Counted from the first letter of the stretch, positions 1 to 8,470 are shown. The stretch is 64,000 nucleotides of DNA from BOG-908 sp965198825 (GCA_965198825.1 CBDAQB010000001.1:1054001-1118000), one strand, 5' to 3'. The notes: generated by a model not told the origin, from the sequence alone. Program-made: numbers and translations.

Positions 1-317
1 ACAGCGGTCCGCAGCAGGATCGGCCGCCGAAGGGCCGCGGCCGCGCGACGGGCGCCTGCCCTGCCAGCAGCACTGGCGGCCACCTGCATGGCGATCTGGG
101 GAACCGCAAGCGAGAGGTTGAGCGGCGCCCGGACGATATCCCACCCGACGGCAGCCTTATGCAGCCCCAGTGTGCCGCGAATGCTGAAATGGGCATCGAC
201 GAAGGCATCGGCCTTCGCACGCCGGTCCGCAAAATAGCGGCGCGTTCCGTTCTCCACGGCAGCAGCCGCGGCAGCCCGGTCAAGCGAGGGCGGCCCGGTG
301 TCAGCGCGTTCTGCCAT
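1..317 (-). CDS. DUF6635-like protein, 5' part only
   Basis: The reading frame opens with ATG at 317 (minus strand) and runs off the left edge, so only about 105 N-terminal residues are visible. The product begins MAERADTGPPSLDRAAAAAV, then has a short region with FVDAHFSIRGTLGLHKAAVG and an amphipathic stretch WDIVRAPLNLSLAVPQIAMQ. This pattern resembles the DUF6635 proteins common in Acetobacteraceae and relatives, whose function is unknown; the match is from memory of the family, not from a search. The sequence suggests a membrane-associated protein. There is no strong Shine-Dalgarno before the ATG, only GGGCAGG. The C-terminal part lies outside the window. Confidence 0.55.
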   Translation of the reverse strand, partial: MAERADTGPPSLDRAAAAAAVENGTRRYFADRRAKADAFVDAHFSIRGTLGLHKAAVGWDIVRAPLNLSLAVPQIAMQVAASAAGRAGARRAAAALRRPILLRTA

Positions 318-395
318 GCCTGCCCACTTTATCGCAGAGCACGGCAACCCCGGGAGAAAGCTCAGGTTCCCGGGGGCGCCAAGGTCAGAAATACA

Positions 396-638
396 CTAGT
401 GGGGAGCAAGCTGGCGATCGGCTGCTGGCACAGGCCGGTGGCGAAAAATGACAGCGCCGATGCGTCGGACCGGGACCTGTGCCATGCCGATGAGAGTGAG
501 CGCACCCACGCCCATGCCGACACCTGTATGGGCAGCGAGCCCCCCGCCAGCAAGCGTGCAAACAACAGCCCCGATGGTTGCTCCCAAAATTGCAAACCCA
601 GCAGCTTCAGGAAACCGAAATCCAGAAAATACCGACAT
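396..638 (-). CDS. Doubtful small glycine-rich membrane protein
   Basis: A short frame of about 80 codons starts at ATG 638. It encodes a hydrophobic, glycine-rich middle (AILGATIGAVVCTLAGGGLA, then GVGMGVGALTLIGM) followed by a basic tail. Two glycine-zipper-like membrane segments are possible. There is only a weak GAGA before the start and I recognise no family. It sits in an otherwise gene-poor 600-bp stretch between a DUF6635-like gene and oxyR, so it may be a chance frame. Confidence 0.25.
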   Translation of the reverse strand: MSVFSGFRFPEAAGFAILGATIGAVVCTLAGGGLAAHTGVGMGVGALTLIGMAQVPVRRIGAVIFRHRPVPAADRQLAPH

Positions 639-923
639 AAGGGATCTCTGCGCTAAATTTGAACCGCTACGCTTCTCGCAGCAAGTTATGAACGGCTGCA
701 ACGCCAGTCCGTTCACTACCTATACGAGAAAGTGTTCTAAGGTGCTAGCCTTAGCTTCATTGTAGGAAGCGCATTAGCGGGAGAAATAAGGCGAGTCTAA
801 GGCTGAGCTTCGTCATTATTGCGAGGCAGCTACAAAGTCAGTGGCGAAGATCTGCTGAGGTCGTCCTTGAAAGGCAGCGGCGAACAACTCTACTGAGTCG
901 TTCGGCACGACCGATCGGGTGCG
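639..923. other. Intergenic region upstream of oxyR
   Basis: This 285-bp stretch has lower GC than its surroundings and no frame with a convincing product or start site. It holds the oxyR leader and presumably its promoter, but I could not identify a clear -35/-10 pair or an OxyR half-site array by eye. No tRNA-like cloverleaf or terminator hairpin was seen. Confidence 0.5.
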
Positions 924-1850
924 ATGAACCTCAATCTCTCAGGCCTGTCCTTGCGCGACCTCGAATACGCCGTGGCAGTGTCCCAGGAACGTCATTTTGG
1001 GCGCGCCGCGACACGATCCGGCGTAAGTCAGCCAGCCCTCAGCGAGCAGGTGCGCAAACTCGAGGGTCTCCTCGGCATCGCCCTGTTCGAGCGTGGGCGG
1101 CGTGGCGTGCAGGTTACCCAGGAAGGGCAGGCTCTGCTGTCGAAAGCAGAGCGTGTTCTCGCGGAAGCGCATGGGCTTCTGGAAATGGCGAAGCGCGCTG
1201 CGGAACCGCTCGCGAGCACGCTTCATGTGGCGGCCATCCAAACCCTCGGTCCTTACTACCTGCCGTTCATGTTGAGGCAGGTGCGCGCCGCCTACCCGCA
1301 GCTCGCCCTTCGCCTGGCTGAAGGCCAGACCGATCCTCTCTTGGAGTCGCTCCGGATTGGCGCAATCGATGTGGTCCTCGCCGCTCTTCCCTTACCGGAC
1401 GACGGGCTCACCACCGTGCCGCTTTTCACCGAACCCTTTGTTCTCGTCTGCCCCGCAGTCCATCCATTCGCGACGCAGACGCACCTTCACCTATCGGATC
1501 TCGCAACCCCCGACCTGATCTTGCTCGAAGAGGGTCACTGTCTCCGAGACCAGGCGCTTTCCCTCTGCTCCGCCCAGGCGGCACCTGTTGCGCGCCACGC
1601 AACGAGCGTGGAGACGCTGTGGCACATGATCGCCGCAGGCGAAGGTTTTTCCCTGCTTCCCGCCCTGAGCCTGGTGGGCCGCCCAGCGATGGATGAATGG
1701 GTGACGTCGCGCCCTCTGCCGGAAGCCGAAGCCGGCAGAACCATCGCCATGGCCTGGCGCAGCACCGATCCTCGTGGCCCGGACCTCCACCGCCTAGCAT
1801 CCCTGTTAAGAGAAGCGCTTCCATCAGGCGTCTTCACAGCGGACGAATAG
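924..1850 (+). CDS. oxyR: OxyR, hydrogen-peroxide-sensing LysR-type regulator
   Basis: A 308-residue LysR-family protein. The N-terminal winged helix-turn-helix (about residues 9-67) contains HFGRAATRSGVSQPALSEQ, and an effector domain follows from about 95. The diagnostic feature is EEGHCLRDQALSLC, which gives Cys206 and Cys215. These match the spacing of the peroxide-reactive Cys199 and Cys208 of E. coli OxyR, so a redox disulfide switch is expected. OxyR activates catalase, peroxiredoxin and related genes. No catalase or peroxidase gene is adjacent here, so its targets are elsewhere. The start is ATG 924, with only a weak ribosome site (CGGGTG). Identification is firm because of the paired cysteines. 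Confidence 0.93.
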   Translation: MNLNLSGLSLRDLEYAVAVSQERHFGRAATRSGVSQPALSEQVRKLEGLLGIALFERGRRGVQVTQEGQALLSKAERVLAEAHGLLEMAKRAAEPLASTLHVAAIQTLGPYYLPFMLRQVRAAYPQLALRLAEGQTDPLLESLRIGAIDVVLAALPLPDDGLTTVPLFTEPFVLVCPAVHPFATQTHLHLSDLATPDLILLEEGHCLRDQALSLCSAQAAPVARHATSVETLWHMIAAGEGFSLLPALSLVGRPAMDEWVTSRPLPEAEAGRTIAMAWRSTDPRGPDLHRLASLLREALPSGVFTADE

Positions 1851-2059
1851 CAATCCAACGCCGCAACCCGGTCTCACATAAAGAGACAGAGAAGCGGATT
1901 TGATGAGCAAGCGTCAAAATCAATGTTGCTCACTGGTTGTAGAATAGCTAAGAACTCGCCACGCCATTCAGCGGCTCCGGCCGGACTGCTTTAGCGACCA
2001 ACTTTCACGGCCGGGTGAGCAAAAGGCTTCCGGGGTGGCAATTCGGACCCCCTCAGTCG

Positions 2060-2737
2060 ATGCTCTCGTTCGGTAATGTGCTCTGCACGCTTTTGGCCAC
2101 CGGTGTTTTCGCTGCTGCGGCTGCCAATCAGGCTCGCGCTGATTTCGTCATCACCACCGACCTCACCAGCCTCCCCACGACAGGCTTTCAATCCGTCGAT
2201 CTCAGCGGCCAATCGGGCAACGCGGGGTTCAGCGCAACCAATGGGTCATACGCCGTCAGCTACTACAACGTTCCGGCCACTGAGGGCGTCGTCAACGGCA
2301 GCGTCTCGGGCCTTTACGCCGCCCCCTACACCACGTCCGGCCGCTACACGGGCAACTACTTCTCCACCGGCACCGGCGACATCATCCTGCACTTCGCCAC
2401 GCCGCAGACTTCCATCGCCTTGCTGTGGGGATCGGTGGACGCCGGCAACCAGATCATCTTCGGCTCGAACAGCGGCGCCAACCTTGGCAGCGTTTACGGC
2501 TCGCAGATCACCGCCATGGCCAACGGCGATCAGGGTTTCGGTGGCAGCTTCTACACCGACATCACCAGCACAACGGCATTCCAGTACCTCGTTCTCACCA
2601 GCAACACCGTCTCGTTCGAACTTGCCCAGCTCGAGTCCTCAGCCGCCTCCGCAGTCCCCGAACCTGCCAGCTTTGCACTCCTGGGCGCCGGCGTCGTTGG
2701 CCTCGCATACGCCCGCCGTCGGTCGCTCAAAGCTTAA
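2060..2737 (+). CDS. PEP-CTERM sorting-domain protein
   Basis: A secreted protein of about 225 residues. From ATG 2060 the N-terminus is a typical Sec signal (MLSFGNVLCTLLATGVFAAA, with cleavage near QARA). The body is rich in Gly, Ser, Thr and Tyr and looks beta-structured. The C-terminus is a classic PEP-CTERM signal: VPEP, then a hydrophobic segment ALLGAGVVGLAYA, then a basic RRR. Such proteins are processed by an exosortase and are usually linked to exopolysaccharide or the cell surface. No exosortase gene is in the window. An in-frame GTG at 2015 would add 15 residues; neither start has a good ribosome site. Its stop overlaps the stop of the convergent phosphatase gene. The specific function is unknown. 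Confidence 0.85.
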   Translation: MLSFGNVLCTLLATGVFAAAAANQARADFVITTDLTSLPTTGFQSVDLSGQSGNAGFSATNGSYAVSYYNVPATEGVVNGSVSGLYAAPYTTSGRYTGNYFSTGTGDIILHFATPQTSIALLWGSVDAGNQIIFGSNSGANLGSVYGSQITAMANGDQGFGGSFYTDITSTTAFQYLVLTSNTVSFELAQLESSAASAVPEPASFALLGAGVVGLAYARRRSLKA

Positions 2738-3381
2738 GAACTTCCCGCGCCGCATCTGGGCGACAGCCCGTCCAGATGTTCGCGCGTCGTGGTAAAACTG
2801 ACCGACGACGCCGCACCATCCCGCGTGACTCGCAGCACGTAAATGCCGTCAAAATCCTCGTGCCCCCAATCAGGCACGTCGGCGGCATGACCGCCATGCT
2901 CCTTCACCAAGAACCGCGTCACAGCGACAAGCTGCTTGTGCTCCCAGGCCACGAATACCAGCGCCCCCTGCAAAGCCGGCGCATCCAACGCCTTTGCAAG
3001 CGCCGCCACATCCATCACCCCAATGCTCGCATCGACGGGCAAGCCATAGCTGATCGCCGCAGGCTCGATCGTCGCCAACGGACGCACGTAATCGTACTTC
3101 CGCCCCACGTCCTCTTTCTGCACGGCAGGGTCAGGCGCGAAGATGGCTGTCGGCGTGCCGAAATCCTTCTTCAGCACACCTCCCAAGGCCATCGCGCGAT
3201 TGAGGCCTTGGCAGCTGAGCTGGCCTAGGCCCAAAAGTGGTTTTTCGCCGTGCCTGACTAGGACGATTGTTTCTACTGTTGGGGTGGCTGCGCAGAGGAT
3301 TAAGGCAAAAGGGAGTAAGAATGTTCTTTTTTGAAAAAAAGAACCAAAAAACTTTTGGACCTTTGGGCTGAGCCTACCCAC
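2734..3381 (-). CDS. Secreted histidine phosphatase-family protein
   Basis: A protein of about 215 residues with the branch motif TIVLVRHGEK, whose His is the phospho-accepting residue of the histidine phosphatase (phosphoglycerate mutase-like) superfamily. Further conserved spots are a late HxD-like region and a tail. Ahead of the motif lies a hydrophobic run FLLPFALILCAA that looks like a signal peptide. No ATG precedes it: the only in-frame starts (GTG 3381, TTG 3402, TTG 3426) all lie inside the palindromic repeat at 3322-3442. The basic n-region (KVQKFFGSFFQKRT) is therefore repeat-derived. GTG 3381 is my choice. The substrate is unknown. The stop overlaps that of the convergent PEP-CTERM gene by a few bases. 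Confidence 0.75.
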   Translation of the reverse strand: MGRLSPKVQKFFGSFFQKRTFLLPFALILCAATPTVETIVLVRHGEKPLLGLGQLSCQGLNRAMALGGVLKKDFGTPTAIFAPDPAVQKEDVGRKYDYVRPLATIEPAAISYGLPVDASIGVMDVAALAKALDAPALQGALVFVAWEHKQLVAVTRFLVKEHGGHAADVPDWGHEDFDGIYVLRVTRDGAASSVSFTTTREHLDGLSPRCGAGSS

Positions 3382-3442
3382 GATCGCGGTCCCACACCGC
3401 AAGAGTTTTTTGCTTCTTTTCTTCAAAAAAGAAGTCCTTCCT
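3322..3442 (-). repeat. Nested-palindrome element, copy 1 (whole)
   Basis: The left arm hairpin is of G-type (GTTCTTTTTT/AAAAAAGAAC) followed by AAAAAACTTTTG. The right arm is of C-type, with GTTTTTTGCTTC and a slightly altered hairpin. The loop, read on the minus strand, contains TGTGGGACCGCGATCGTGGG, so the orientation is reversed relative to the copy at 34399. It lies between two minus-strand genes and supplies the start codon region of the histidine phosphatase. Confidence 0.9.
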
Positions 3443-3796
3443 TCACTTCGAGCACCCCTTCATCTCGCTTTCCGAAATCGAAAATGCATAAGCCCCATCA
3501 GCCTTAAGCGTCACGCCCTTCAGCGTGCACATCCGCTTCTCCGCGTCGACCACGCGCACATCGAAGGTCCCGGGCGAGACGCCAGGCAGGTTGAGGCGCT
3601 CATCGGCTTCGACGTTATGATCCGGATCGATCAAGCAAAGGTTAGCCGACCAGGATTGCGTCCCGGCCGGCGCCACATAAAGCTCGGTGATCGTCGCGGC
3701 GGTCAAGTTCCAGAACCGCAACGTCTTCGCCGCCTGCGCCTGCGCCGCCGCAGCCACCACGATGACCGCAGCGGCGATTATCCTTACGGCGGTCAC
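3443..3796 (-). CDS. Small secreted protein of unknown function
   Basis: A protein of about 117 residues from GTG 3796, which has a good ribosome site (AGGGAG, 7 bases upstream) and lies 1 base after the ilvE stop, so translation is probably coupled. The N-terminus MTAVRIIAAAVIVVAAAAQA is a clear Sec signal with cleavage after AQA. The mature part starts AKTLRFWNLTAATITELYVA and holds three cysteines. Similar small exported proteins with FWNLT...ITELYLAP occur in alphaproteobacteria without assigned function. A longer TTG start at 3814 would overlap ilvE and is less likely. Confidence 0.75.
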   Translation of the reverse strand: MTAVRIIAAAVIVVAAAAQAQAAKTLRFWNLTAATITELYVAPAGTQSWSANLCLIDPDHNVEADERLNLPGVSPGTFDVRVVDAEKRMCTLKGVTLKADGAYAFSISESEMKGCSK

Positions 3797-3797
3797 A

Positions 3798-4901
3798 TCA
3801 GCTCCCTTCGGCAAGCGCCGGCTCGCGTGCCGCCTCGACCCTTGTCATCCAACCGTGCGCATCGTTCGTCGCGCCATAATGGATGGCCGTGATCGCGTCA
3901 TACAGCCGCTGTGTGAGCGCGCCGATCCCGCCGCCATTGATCGTCATCCGTTCGCCGCGGTAGCCGAGTTCGCCGACAGGCGAGATGACCACGGCGGTTC
4001 CGGTGCCCCACATCTCCGCCAGCGTGCCTTTCTCGTGAGCATCGGCCACCTCGTGGATCGAGATCGGCCGCTCCTCCACCGCCACGCCCCAGTCGTGCAG
4101 CAGTTGCAGCACCGAGTTGCGCGTGACGCCATCGAGGATGGTTCCGCTCGAAAGCGGCGGCGTGATCACCGTGTCGCCGATGCGCAGCATGATGTTCATG
4201 GACCCGACCTCGTCCAGGAATTCGTGCTGCACGCCATCCAGCCAAAGCACCTGGGCGAACCCCTGCGCCATCGCCTCGCGCGCGGCATACAGGCTGGCGG
4301 CATAATTGCCGGCCGTCTTGGCAGCGCCCAAGCCGCCAGGCACCGCGCGGACATGCCTGTCGGTCGCCAGGATTTTCACTGGGTTCAGCCCCTCCTTGTA
4401 GTAGGCGCCGACCGGGCTGAGGATCACATAGTACAGATACTTATGCGAAGGATGAACGCCCAGGAACGTCTCGGTCGCGATCACCGTTGGCCGAAGATAC
4501 AGCGCCGTGCCGCGCTTCGACGGCACCCAGTCCGCATCGACCCCGACGACCGCCTTGAACGATTCCTCCACCAGCGCCTGGTCGAGCTGAGGAATGCACA
4601 GCAGATCACACGACCGGTTCAGCCGCGCCGCGTGCCTGTCCGCACGGAACAGCCGGACCTGTCCGTCGGTGCCGCGGAACGCTTTGAGCCCGTCGAACAC
4701 CGCCTGCGCGTAGTGCAACACGCAGCAAGCCGGATCGATGGTGAAGGGCGCATAGGGCACGACGCGCGGGTCATGCCAGCCGCGGCCGTCATCGTACTCC
4801 ATCATGAACATATGGTCGGTGAACACCTGGCCGAACTGCAGGGAGTCGTCGGCCGGGCGGGTTTTCGGGTGCGTAGTGCGCGTCACCGGGAAGTTGTGCA
4901 T
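3798..4901 (-). CDS. ilvE: Branched-chain amino acid aminotransferase
   Basis: A 367-residue PLP-dependent enzyme of fold type IV. It interconverts leucine, isoleucine and valine with their 2-oxo acids, using 2-oxoglutarate/glutamate, as the last step of branched-chain synthesis. The PLP lysine is Lys195 in GLGAAKTAGNYAAS. Other family marks are HYAQAVFDGLKAFRG near residues 63-77, LDEVGSMN and GTGTAVVISPVG. The length matches the longer, eukaryote-like BCAT group. The start is ATG 4901. It is divergent from cysI, with a 206-bp spacer between them, and is followed at once by a small secreted protein gene. Confidence 0.95.
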   Translation of the reverse strand: MHNFPVTRTTHPKTRPADDSLQFGQVFTDHMFMMEYDDGRGWHDPRVVPYAPFTIDPACCVLHYAQAVFDGLKAFRGTDGQVRLFRADRHAARLNRSCDLLCIPQLDQALVEESFKAVVGVDADWVPSKRGTALYLRPTVIATETFLGVHPSHKYLYYVILSPVGAYYKEGLNPVKILATDRHVRAVPGGLGAAKTAGNYAASLYAAREAMAQGFAQVLWLDGVQHEFLDEVGSMNIMLRIGDTVITPPLSSGTILDGVTRNSVLQLLHDWGVAVEERPISIHEVADAHEKGTLAEMWGTGTAVVISPVGELGYRGERMTINGGGIGALTQRLYDAITAIHYGATNDAHGWMTRVEAAREPALAEGS

Positions 4902-5012
4902 GCCCTCTCAGGCCTTTCTGCCGTCTGCGAAGGGTCAAAACACCGCACATCGAACGGCGCGGCAAGAGGGAGGAAGGAAGCAGTTCTTCCTATTGCACAG
5001 CTCTCGATCGTA

Positions 5013-5024
5013 GAACGCGCGTTC
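5013..5024. promoter_or_regulatory. Perfect 12-bp palindrome in the ilvE-cysI spacer
   Basis: GAACGCGCGTTC is a perfect dyad located between the divergent ilvE and cysI starts, about 85 bases before the cysI ATG. It could be an operator for either gene, but no known consensus was matched. A LexA box (GTTC-N7-GTTC) does not fit, since the nearest second GAAC is 9 bases away. Confidence 0.3.
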
Positions 5025-5107
5025 AGAACCCACAAAATCACGTCGCACATTTGACAAGGCGCCCGACCATCGCCTTATCCAGCGGATTGCCGTTGCTCAG
5101 GGATCCC

Positions 5108-6793
5108 ATGTCCGAGGCCAAACTTTCTCCCGTCGAAGCTTTGAAGGCTACCAGCCACCGCCTCCGCGGCACGCTGGAGCAGGAGCTTGCCGCCGGCGGT
5201 ATCCAGGTCAGCGAGGACGCTTACCAGCTGCTCAAATTCCACGGCAGCTACGAGCAGTTCGACCGCGACACGGCGACCGACCGCAAGCAGCACGGCCTGG
5301 AGAAAGAGTACCAGTTCATGCTGCGCGTCCGCATGCCTGGCGGCAGGCTGACTGCGGCGCAGTATCTGGCGCTGGACGAGCTGGCGGACGACCGCGCCAA
5401 CGGCACCATACGGATTACCACACGCCAAGGCATTCAGTTCCACGGCATCCTGAAGGGCGACCTCAAGCCCGCCATTGCCGGCATCAACCACACGCTGCTC
5501 ACCACCATGTCCGCCTGCGGCGACGTGGTGCGCAACGTCATGTGCTCGCCCACTCCCACGCGCGACGCGATCCATGCTCGTTTGTGGGCCGACGCGCAGG
5601 CGCTCTCGGAGCATCTGAAGCCGAAGTCGCGCGCCTACTACGAGATCTTCCTCGACGAGGCGCCTGATCCGAAGGGCAATGAGGAGGAGCCGCTCTACGG
5701 CCCTACCTACCTGCCGCGTAAATTCAAGATCGGCATCACCCACGCCGCCGACAACACAATCGACGTGCTCACGAACGATCTCGGCCTGATCGCCATCTTC
5801 GACGGCGAGACCCTGCTCGGCTACAACATCGCCGTCGGCGGCGGCCTCGGCATGACTCACAACAACGCGCGCACCTATCCACGCCTGGCGACGCCCATTG
5901 CTTTCGTGGAGCCGGAGGATCTGTTCCGCGCCGTCGAAGCGGTAATCAAGCTCCAGCGTGACCATGGCGACCGCACGAACCGCCGCCGCGCCCGGCTTAA
6001 ATACGTCGTCGACGACATGGGCCTGCCTTGGATGCAGGAGACCCTCGGCCGCTACTTCGGCGAGCCGCTTACCCCGGCTGTTCCGATGAAGCTGCAAGTG
6101 CCCGACCTGCTGGGCTGGCACGAGCAAGGCGATGGCAAGCTCTGGCTTGGCGTTCCTGTCGCGGCCGGACGCATCGCCGATGCAGGCGCCATGCGGCTGC
6201 GCACCGCGTTGCGCACGATTGCAGAGCGTTTCTCCCCCGGCATCACCATGACGCCGCAGCAGGACGTCCTGCTCACCGATGTCACGCCTGAAGATCGTGA
6301 TGCCGTCGAGCAGCTTTTGCGCGACCACGGCGTCACGCTCGCTGCGCAAATGACGCCGATGGCGCAATACGCCCTCTCGTGCCCAGCTTTGCCGACCTGT
6401 GGCCTGGCACTCACCGAAGCCGAGCGCATGCACCCCGAGATCGTCGGCGGCATCGACGCTCTTCTTGCCAAGCACGGCTTGTCGGACCGCCGCCTCAGTG
6501 TGCGCATCACCGGCTGCCCGAATGGGTGCGCCCGCACCTACGCCGGCGATATCGGCATCGTCGGCCGCATGCCCGGCTTCTACGCCGTCTTTGTCGGCGG
6601 CGACTTCGAAGGCACGCGCCTGAACTTCAAGCTTCTTGAGAAGGTGGCGCACGCCAACGTCATCAGTCTGTTCGATCCGCTCTTCGCTGCCTGGGCGCGC
6701 GACGGTGCCACTGAAGGGTTTGGCGACTTTTGTCATCGCGTCGGGCTCGAGACACTTCTGGGCATGATGCCGGCGGCTCGGCAGGCTGCGTAG
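5108..6793 (+). CDS. cysI: Sulfite reductase hemoprotein (beta) subunit
   Basis: A 561-residue siroheme/[4Fe-4S] enzyme that reduces sulfite to sulfide with six electrons in assimilatory sulfur metabolism. Two ferredoxin-like half domains alternate with the siroheme-binding domains. The cluster/siroheme cysteines are Cys425 and Cys431 (CPALPTC) and Cys470 and Cys474 (TGCPNGC). TTRQGIQFHG, near residue 104, is the usual N-terminal substrate-side motif. ATG 5108 is preferred because it follows AGGGAT; an upstream TTG at 5051 has no ribosome site. The flavoprotein partner CysJ is not nearby, so the electron donor (NADPH via CysJ, or ferredoxin) is not settled. cysH lies 7 kb away. Confidence 0.93.
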   Translation: MSEAKLSPVEALKATSHRLRGTLEQELAAGGIQVSEDAYQLLKFHGSYEQFDRDTATDRKQHGLEKEYQFMLRVRMPGGRLTAAQYLALDELADDRANGTIRITTRQGIQFHGILKGDLKPAIAGINHTLLTTMSACGDVVRNVMCSPTPTRDAIHARLWADAQALSEHLKPKSRAYYEIFLDEAPDPKGNEEEPLYGPTYLPRKFKIGITHAADNTIDVLTNDLGLIAIFDGETLLGYNIAVGGGLGMTHNNARTYPRLATPIAFVEPEDLFRAVEAVIKLQRDHGDRTNRRRARLKYVVDDMGLPWMQETLGRYFGEPLTPAVPMKLQVPDLLGWHEQGDGKLWLGVPVAAGRIADAGAMRLRTALRTIAERFSPGITMTPQQDVLLTDVTPEDRDAVEQLLRDHGVTLAAQMTPMAQYALSCPALPTCGLALTEAERMHPEIVGGIDALLAKHGLSDRRLSVRITGCPNGCARTYAGDIGIVGRMPGFYAVFVGGDFEGTRLNFKLLEKVAHANVISLFDPLFAAWARDGATEGFGDFCHRVGLETLLGMMPAARQAA

Positions 6794-6800
6794 CGGAAGT

Positions 6801-6930
6801 AAGGAAAGCACTTCTTTTTTGAAAAAAAGAAGCAAACAACTTTTGCGAGTTTGCACCGCGCAACGGCGAGGCCCAGCCTAGACTCCCAAAAGTTTTTTGG
6901 TTCTTTTTTTCAAAAAAGAACTGCTCCCTT
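6801..6930 (+). repeat. Nested-palindrome element, copy 2 (whole)
   Basis: The left arm is C-type (CTTCTTTTTTGAAAAAAAGAAG) and the right arm G-type (GTTCTTTTTTTCAAAAAAGAAC), with the inner pairing AACTTTTG/CAAAAGTT. It lies between the convergent cysI and EamA genes. The last 15 or so codons and the stop of the EamA gene lie within it. Confidence 0.9.
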
Positions 6931-7837
6931 CCGCTACCTTCGGCCCCACCATCACCATGGCCACCGCCCCAAGTATCAGCGCACTGGCTAGAAACTCCCG
7001 CACCCCAAACACCTCTCCCGCAAGCCCCACCCCGATCATCATGGCAACGATAGGATTGATGTAGGCGTACGTGGACGCCCGATCTGGCTGCCAGACTTGC
7101 ACCAGCCAGCCATAACAGGCGAACGCAATGAGCGAGCCAAACACGATGAGGTAGGCGAGTCCGAGCGCCGACCGTTCAGACACGTGCGCCAGCAGCGCGC
7201 CGCTCCATTCGCCGCGCAAACCTCCTGCGGACAGGCAGACCGCCCCGCCGATGAGGAGTTGCAGCGCACTGCCGAGCAGGGCGGAGGCGGTTGGGCGCCA
7301 GCGCCTGGCGATCGCCGCGGCAAACGCCCAGCAGATATTGCACAGCACCAGCGCCACGCAGCCGACCGTGTCGAGATGCCCCGCCGCCGGATCGACCAGG
7401 ATGACAACACCCGCAAACCCCACCGCCAGCCCGGCGACAGCGAGCGCCGTCGGGCGGCGGGCGGCGCCGACGATCCAGGAGGCAATTGGGGTAAATAGCG
7501 ACACGGTGCAGGTAAGGACCGCAGCCGCCGCGCTCGGCACACGCATCTCGGCCCATGCCAGGACGCCGTGGCCGCACAGGAACATCAGCGTGCCAGACGC
7601 TGCGGCCGAGGCCAGTCCTCGCCGCCCTGGCATGGAAGCGCCGGTTGCGAGCGCTATGACAGTCAGGATGACGCCTGCAATGAAAGCGCGCACGCCCATC
7701 ATCGTCCAAGGCGGGATTGTCTCGACAGCGATCCGGACGGCGTAGAATGTCGAACCCCAGATCAGGCAGATCGCGCCCCAGGCGGCGAGCGGCGCCAGCC
7801 CGGTGCGGTCGGGCGCATCCAGGGTCGTGTTAGGCAT
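6878..7837 (-). CDS. EamA/DMT-family transporter
   Basis: A 319-residue integral membrane protein with about ten hydrophobic segments in two EamA repeats. The first repeat opens with AAWGAICLIWGSTFYAVRIA, and the second with VALVLCNICWAFAAAIARRW. This is the drug/metabolite exporter superfamily, and the nearest familiar type is YedA-like; the substrate cannot be told. The gene begins at ATG 7837, 18 bases after the stop of the PNPOx-like gene, so the two are probably one transcript. The C-terminal tail (SSSFLKKRTKKLLGV) is encoded by the palindromic repeat, so the native end of the protein has been extended by it. Confidence 0.88.
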   Translation of the reverse strand: MPNTTLDAPDRTGLAPLAAWGAICLIWGSTFYAVRIAVETIPPWTMMGVRAFIAGVILTVIALATGASMPGRRGLASAAASGTLMFLCGHGVLAWAEMRVPSAAAAVLTCTVSLFTPIASWIVGAARRPTALAVAGLAVGFAGVVILVDPAAGHLDTVGCVALVLCNICWAFAAAIARRWRPTASALLGSALQLLIGGAVCLSAGGLRGEWSGALLAHVSERSALGLAYLIVFGSLIAFACYGWLVQVWQPDRASTYAYINPIVAMMIGVGLAGEVFGVREFLASALILGAVAMVMVGPKVAEGSSSFLKKRTKKLLGV

Positions 7838-7855
7838 CGGCGGGGCGCCAGTCCA

Positions 7856-8470
7856 TCAGGGGACCAGCCACATACCCTTTGCCAGACCGTCCGCCCAGGT
7901 AAAGACCGCCCTTCGGTGGCCGCTTTCGGCGATGAGCAGGTATTCCAGCCGTGCAACGTCGAGCGCCAGCACGGCGAAGTGCGTGAGAGCCTGGTCATCC
8001 GTGAGCGTGTGTTCCGGCTCCTCCGGGCTGCTGACGGTGAAGCCAGGCGGCTGCGTGACTCGGTAGGTATCGCGCGTTCTGAACCCCAGCTTTTGCCACG
8101 CTGCGGCAGTGACAGAATCATTCTGGTGCACCGTCACGACGCCTTCGACACGGAGCTGCTCTGCGGTGGCGGGGTTCCAGGCATGCAGTGCAGCGCGCGG
8201 GTTCGCTAGCAACTCGCTGAACTTCCCTGAACGGCTGTCGGTATGCAGCGCCAGGCTCCGGGTCACCGGATCAAAACTTCGCAGCACGAGCGTGCGGATA
8301 CGCGGAGCGCCGCTTGCGGCCACGGTGGCGAGCGCCACGTTGCGCCATGCGCTATGCGGGTCGGAGGCGCCCTCCGACAGGATCACGAACGCGCGGTCCT
8401 GCACGTCGCATAAGGCCTGATCCCCGTCAATGCCCTTTTCTTCTGCCTGGCAAGTCGCCAAAAGGTCCAC
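7856..8470 (-). CDS. Pyridoxamine 5'-phosphate oxidase-like flavoprotein
   Basis: A protein of about 204 residues with the split-barrel FMN-binding fold. Recognisable pieces are ATVAASGAPRIRTLVLRSFD, HTDSRSGKFSELLANPRAAL and a C-terminal FTWADGLAKGMWLVP. It resembles the alphaproteobacterial PNPOx-like proteins that bind FMN but are not proven PdxH. The start is uncertain: GTG 8470 avoids overlap with the divergent malate synthase gene, while a longer frame to 8572 would overlap it by 66 bases. It is followed closely by the EamA transporter gene on the same strand. Confidence 0.75.
   Translation of the reverse strand: MDLLATCQAEEKGIDGDQALCDVQDRAFVILSEGASDPHSAWRNVALATVAASGAPRIRTLVLRSFDPVTRSLALHTDSRSGKFSELLANPRAALHAWNPATAEQLRVEGVVTVHQNDSVTAAAWQKLGFRTRDTYRVTQPPGFTVSSPEEPEHTLTDDQALTHFAVLALDVARLEYLLIAESGHRRAVFTWADGLAKGMWLVP

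Noticed and set aside
318..923. tRNA or small RNA gene in the oxyR upstream region
   Set aside because: No cloverleaf, no TTCGA loop motif and no strong hairpin with a U tract was found by eye.
5008..5034. LexA (SOS) box before cysI
   Set aside because: The spacing between GAAC half-sites is 9, not 7, and cysI is not an SOS gene; only the plain palindrome is reported.
3687..5054. Long plus-strand frame of 455 codons over ilvE
   Set aside because: Antisense to ilvE, Arg/His-rich without motifs, no ribosome site.
5075..6856. Long open frame of 593 codons on the minus strand opposite cysI
   Set aside because: It is a GC-codon shadow of cysI with no recognisable domain, and its N-terminus is read from the palindromic repeat.
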